A stretch of DNA of 64,000 nucleotides, from NCBI GenBank assembly GCA_020746105.1, contig CM036617.1, positions 147,316,578 through 147,380,577 of the forward strand. The letters are read 5' to 3'. This document shows positions 62,070-64,000 of this stretch, in pieces (positions within the stretch are counted from its first letter, which is position 1; each line of letters starts with the position of its first letter). The position numbers were made by a program, and so were the translations under genes. The notes under the pieces are model-generated. The model ran no database searches and was not told the origin of the DNA. It saw only the letters and a list, made by a program, of their open reading frames with translations. Origin of the DNA: Trogon surrucura (Eukaryota; Chordata; Aves; Trogoniformes; Trogonidae).

Positions 62070-64000
62070 ATTAACAAACAGAACATCAGAAATATTCATT
62101 TGGTTAGTTACAAATTAGACTTTAAGGCAGGAGACAATTTGAGAAAACCAAAGTGGTTTTGAGTGTCCATTGCTTTTGTCTAAGGACCAAGGAAAGATAA
62201 GTCCATTTTCCAGAGGAGGGTCTACGTCACAGGCATTGGCTGTGTGCTTATGGTAAGACTGGGAGCACAGCATTATGAGGGTCCACAACAACTGACTGAG
62301 TAGGGAGTGGGGATTCGGCTTCAGCGTTACACAGTCCAGACCTCCAGCAAGCCAAGCAAGCACTCCCTCTGAACCCAGAAGCCATCTGAGCAAAGCTTTG
62401 CAGAGGCTAACATTTCAATAGAGTGATGTATGTGACAAAGTTTTGCTTCACCAAAGTGCTCCAGATGGCTCTCTTGGGAAGCATTAAAGGGATGAAAAGA
62501 GGTAATGCTCCTAGGAGGCGGAGGATCCACGGGAGAGATAGGAGCCTTTTTCCCTTTCCCTCTGCTAAGTGACGTGACTGGTGCCACAGTATCAGAAATG
62601 CTGCAGACCCCCCTAACTCCCACTCCTGTGTTTTAACTGGCACATACCTTTTAAAGATTAGGCTCCCTTCAAGGCCTCTCCTTTTGTAGTGCACAATTTA
62701 GTCATGAGTATCCACTAAATCTCGTGTAAGTGTCAGTTTGAGATAGAACAGCCAGGGTTCTGCAAATTTTGTTTTATTAACAACTTAAGGCTGTGCTCCT
62801 AAAGGACTGGCAGACTGTAGCACTAAAGAAGCTCCTGTACCCTAATCAACGTTGTAAATATCTAGAGAAACATATTCCTGTATAACTTTGACCAAGAGCT
62901 TTGAGCCCTCTATGATGAATAATTTCCCTCCCTCACTGCAGATGTAGGCAAGAAAAAAATAGTCTTAAAGAGTAACTTTATAGACTTGTCACACTAATCT
63001 TATAATTTTCATATAATGCAGTCAAATTCAAAATAGATTTCAACACAGGCTGTTGGGAACTTAACTACAAAACTTTTTTCTTTCCATAAGAAATTCCTTA
63101 ATTGAATTTTTAAGGCATAAATACATAAATAAATAAATAAATAAAAAATCAGAGCCTTTGTCCTGCCATGCAAAGCCCCTCTTTTTAAAGCTCTCTTTCT
63201 CTATCTTTCTTTGCAAAAACAATAAATACATTCTTTCACTCTGGCAGTTAAGAAGTATATTATTTATTGTAGTCAGGAGTTCCTTTCTCAGTATCCTGGA
63301 TATGAGCTCACGCCATATCAACAGCCAACAATAGCTATTGTTCCTGGAGTTTCAAGGAAGTTTCTGTACCCTGTTTCCTGAACGCAGTATGTAAACTAAT
63401 ACATACAAATAAGGTGTTTCATATTATTCCAGGTACACTGGGCCCCCTCCGTATCAGCCTGCTAACAATCTTTTTCCCAGAGTCAGAAGAGCACATGTAC
63501 ATTCGTGTTCATCCATTTGTGAATGGAAACAGGCACTTCCATCACAAACTATATGGAAACAGAACCCAAATAAATACACCAATATGTTTAATTTGGAAAG
63601 AGCACTTTCTAGCTCTTGGTTATTGAAACTGGCTGCTCTGATGGGTTAGTTCCTTAGAAAAAGCACCGCTTCAGTGATGTACTTGATTAAGAAGGCTAAA
63701 AATCTCCACCTTCGTACACATTAGAAAGGCTGATGCTTGTTATCACATAACAGCAAAATGTCCCAGCACAAAGGGTGTTGACTAAGCCGAGTGACTGAGC
63801 TGTGACCTATTTCTCCACCAAACCCTCAGGCCTCATATTCATATAAGTGTACATATACGTGTAATACATGTATGCTTTGTTCTGGATAAGATTTACAGTT
63901 GTGCCTGAAAGATGGAGTGAACATCTCCAGGGTGCACAGGAAGCGCATGAACCTTCTTGGAATACAAGAATATCCCAGTGTGACCAAATAGAACAGATCT
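62070..64000. other. Gene-free right end of window
   Basis: AT-rich DNA with no gene recognised. An ATAA microsatellite lies at 63125-63147. Open frames of 60-98 codons (for example 62327-62623 on the minus strand) show no family resemblance. Confidence 0.5.
63125..63147 (+). repeat. (ATAA)n microsatellite
   Basis: About five ATAA units followed by an A run, in AT-rich DNA. Confidence 0.8.

Overview
The window looks like avian nuclear DNA. Five CR1-type LINE copies carry the characteristic CR1 3' end, with tails built from the ATTCTATG octamer (CATAGAAT on the other strand). There are no Alu- or L1-like repeats, the non-island DNA is AT-rich and CpG-poor, and a few short patches resemble ancient MIR-type SINEs. 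A non-avian sauropsid cannot be fully excluded, but the CR1 subfamilies fit a bird best.

Layout. Positions 1-2560 are AT-rich single-copy flank with no recognisable gene. From about 2600 to 5320 there is one large, very GC- and CpG-rich island of about 2.7 kb. It has GC-box and CCAAT motifs, long purine and pyrimidine tracts, and splice-donor-like sites on both strands. It is the only convincing promoter in the window. One plus-strand candidate first exon ends at a perfect GTAAGT donor at 4080/4081, and at least four donor-like sites read the other way. I could not identify the gene. From about 5.4 kb to 64 kb I found no exon of a known protein. That span is either a very long first intron of a plus-strand gene or the upstream desert of a minus-strand gene.

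The gene-free part contains the following. CR1 copies lie at about 14.7 kb and 18.4 kb (minus strand) and at 24.9 kb, 33.8 kb and 61.4 kb (plus strand). A decayed Ty3/gypsy-type integrase fossil lies at about 35.6-36.0 kb (minus). A 254-bp uninterrupted purine tract made mostly of GGGAAA units lies at 38.78-39.03 kb. A 78-bp tandem duplication lies at 21.4 kb. Several AT-rich stretches dense in homeodomain- and POU-type motifs (17.5-17.9, 20.2-20.4, 47.1-47.7 kb) look like conserved non-coding regulatory DNA, with one CTCF-like motif at 17.98 kb. The regulatory reading is inference.

No operon, CRISPR array, tRNA, rRNA or clearly new multi-gene system is visible. The most useful leads are the two-way island, the gypsy integrase relic, the quadruplex-prone purine array and the candidate regulatory blocks.
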